Positions 62,158-64,000 of a stretch of DNA of 64,000 bases are shown here, piece after piece. The position numbers and the translations under genes are program-made. Source of the DNA: Brevipalpus yothersi (Eukaryota; Arthropoda; Arachnida; Trombidiformes; Tenuipalpidae); NCBI GenBank assembly GCA_003956705.1, contig QZCP01000127.1, forward strand, positions 1-64,000, given 5' to 3'. The notes below the pieces were generated by a model. It saw only the letters and a list, made by a program, of their open reading frames with translations. It ran no database searches and had not been told where the DNA came from. Position 1 is the first letter of the stretch. Every line of letters begins with the position of its first letter.

Positions 62158-64000
62158 TCATGCGGTTGAAACTGGGGATGGATTATCGATTCCTTCCTCC
62201 GAAAAATTCGACGAGGCTTTACGACTCAAAACTTTCCGATCGTCCTGCAGTGGGAAAGGAACATAAAAAATTATAATAATATTATGATTCAGAAAATTTT
62301 TGAAATCAACACCATAGAGTATTGATAATAATCTTCCCTCAATTCTCACGACCAAAGGAAATGGCCATTTAAAGTTAATTGTCTCGCAGAGGCTGAAAAA
62401 ACTAGAGATTTACTCTGTTTTTAGTGAATTCTGGTTCACTGTTCGATATTTGTCACTGTTCAAATTTCTGATGGAATATTGTTAGGGAAACGGAAAGCTA
62501 AATTTTGAACCAGTTAGCGCTGAACATGAAGAGTTTCTTAAAATTTTCTCTTGTAAAAGATTTTCCTGGGAATTTTGTCATCGAATATTGATCTATCCTG
62601 GGATTGAGCTCGCATAATAAGGGCACAATTGTTTTTAAAGTCTCTGGAATCAAAGGAATCCTAATTGTGGAGAAACACTGGAAGAGTATAACTCATAACT
62701 CACCTTGATCGAGATTCGACTGGAAATATTAGTCTGAATTTGTTTCCCGTTAATCTTGAGACTATGTTTCCGTAAGTATGGTATAATGTACACCAAGAAA
62801 CTTGAAATGGCGAGGATTAAACCAGCCGACAATAGTGAGTAAAAACTGATGGACGACACGAGGTAAGGCATTGACTTGGCATCGACTAATGCTTGAGCCA
62901 AATCGGGTGTGAACGAGAACTGATATTCTTGCCAGAATATGGGAAAAACTATCTCTGGTATGTTACGATATCGAAACATTGCTGGTCCTTTGGTGATTGC
63001 CACATTGAGTTGCATTCGGGCTGCTAAGCTCACTGTACTTCCTGTCATTGGCTCAGTATCCATCCAGAAAGAATGTTCAGAGTAGTTGGGCATCATTCCG
63101 ATCACTGATTTACGGTACACTGGATCACTATTGAGAAAATGTGGCTGCGAAATGACCAGAGGAGCTCCATATTTGCAAGCACTAAGATCAAAAACTCCCG
63201 AAGGAAAAGGTGATCTCCTGTAATGTCTCTGGGGAAAAACATTCGGCTGTCGCCTGGGAGGAGGCGATTGACTGGGAGTGGGTGAGGAGATGGGAATGGT
63301 TGTGTCAGAATTTGGTGATGATGGTGATGGTGAAGAAGAGGGCTGAGATGAAAGGGGAGATGCAGTTGGAGTTGGTAGAGTTTGAGGTCTAGTTAGAGTA
63401 TAGAGCAATGAGGGTTGAGGCTCAGGTAATCTGCTCATGTAACATGCATTGGGAGAGTATTCCTTCCAACTAGCGAAGTTGCTTGTGTCTAGAGTATATC
63501 GATGCACTTGAAGGCCAGGGTAAGGTTGATGAGTTCGAGTAAATCTAAGTTTCAACACTCTACATGCATCAGACGAGAAAATTCTGATGGATTGAGGTGG
63601 GCTTTTATCAGTGAAAGGTGGTAGCATTTGACCATTCGTCGAGTCATTGAAAGAATTACACAAATCGCTAGCCCAATACGTGAGCTTAGGTTTTCTATTG
63701 TAACAATTCATAATGTTCAAGAGATTGATGTCATTGACACCAGAGAAAATTGTATATTCCCCGTCGTCGGTATTGTTTTTCTGATACATGAAACCAAAAC
63801 GACCACCAGAACTGGCGGGAATCTCAGGATTCAACAGAGGTCCGAAGGAAGTCAGTAAATCAGGATAACCAGCGAAAAGAAGCTGTTTGATGCTTCTTCT
63901 GATGAAAAATCCCTCTGTAACGGCGTCTAGGGCCAATGTGATCAAGACTCTCACAGTAGAGCTGGCTCCTTGAATCAGGGCCAATGTAAGAGCCAGAGGA
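62158..64000 (-). CDS. CD36 / SR-B family scavenger receptor (5' end beyond window)
   Basis: Two minus-strand exons are visible: 62704-64000 (open at the window edge) and 62158-62244. They join in phase 0 across a GTGAGT...CTGCAG intron. Ectodomain landmarks of the CD36 fold appear in order: EGFFIRRSIKQLLFAGY, FGFMYQKNNTDDGEYTIFSG, NCYNRKPKLTYWASDLCNS, MLPPF, IRIFSSDACRVLKLRF, VHRYTLDTSNFA, GVFDLSACKYGAPLVISQPHFL, WMDTEPMTGSTVSLAARMQLN, and IPEIVFPIFWQEY. Then comes a C-terminal transmembrane segment (SFYSLLSAGLILAISSFLVYI) and a cytoplasmic tail ending NPSPVSTA. Between NACYMSR and SACK there is a long Pro/Ser/Thr-rich insertion, where relatives have a short Cys-containing loop. The N-terminal membrane segment lies beyond the edge. 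These receptors bind lipids, lipoproteins or apoptotic cells. Which subgroup (croquemort, SNMP, emp) cannot be told here. Confidence 0.94.

Overview
The window is animal nuclear DNA, most likely from an arthropod and perhaps a mite or other chelicerate. Genes are split by GT-AG introns, coding density is low, and one gene belongs to the Beaten path (Beat) immunoglobulin family, which is typical of arthropods. The most conspicuous feature is the number of long (CT)n/(GA)n microsatellites, over twenty tracts, several sitting directly at exon edges. The species cannot be fixed from the sequence alone.

Layout: 1-14.8 kb shows no convincing coding gene, only microsatellites and one GC-richer stretch that could be a promoter or leader exon. 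From 14.8 to 17 kb lie two compact plus-strand housekeeping genes: a SPOUT1 (C9orf114/CENP-32) RNA methyltransferase homologue and a short protein with a DLGAP/HURP-like C-terminal domain. From 17.65 to 34.2 kb a plus-strand Beat-family cell-adhesion gene can be assembled from seven exons scattered over 16.5 kb. It has two successive 'second Ig domain + hydrophobic tail' modules that are both phase-compatible with the same first Ig domain. From 34.2 to 39 kb is empty. PDCD5 follows on the minus strand in four small exons, then a tRNA-derived SINE-like element, a 5'- and 3'-truncated VPS15 (PIK3R4) kinase-domain copy on the minus strand, and a strong hairpin carrying two X-box-like sites. From 42.8 to 47.2 kb is a second plus-strand Ig-superfamily surface protein with a hydrophobic C-terminus. 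Then come a possible 80-residue secreted peptide, an unidentified charged 323-residue protein, and an unusual Ser-rich repeat protein with four DLLDL (clathrin-box-like) motifs and a C-terminal ESSV PDZ ligand. The right end is minus-strand: TXNDC11 (ER thioredoxin-like, six exons), a secreted His-rich protein (three exons), and a CD36/SR-B scavenger receptor with a Pro/Ser-rich insertion, cut by the window end.

The genes do not form one pathway. The two Ig genes are membrane-anchored recognition molecules of the neural-wiring type; the rest are unrelated housekeeping or secretory genes. All exon structures below were assembled by hand from splice signals, reading phase and remembered family resemblance. 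No database search or transcript evidence was available.
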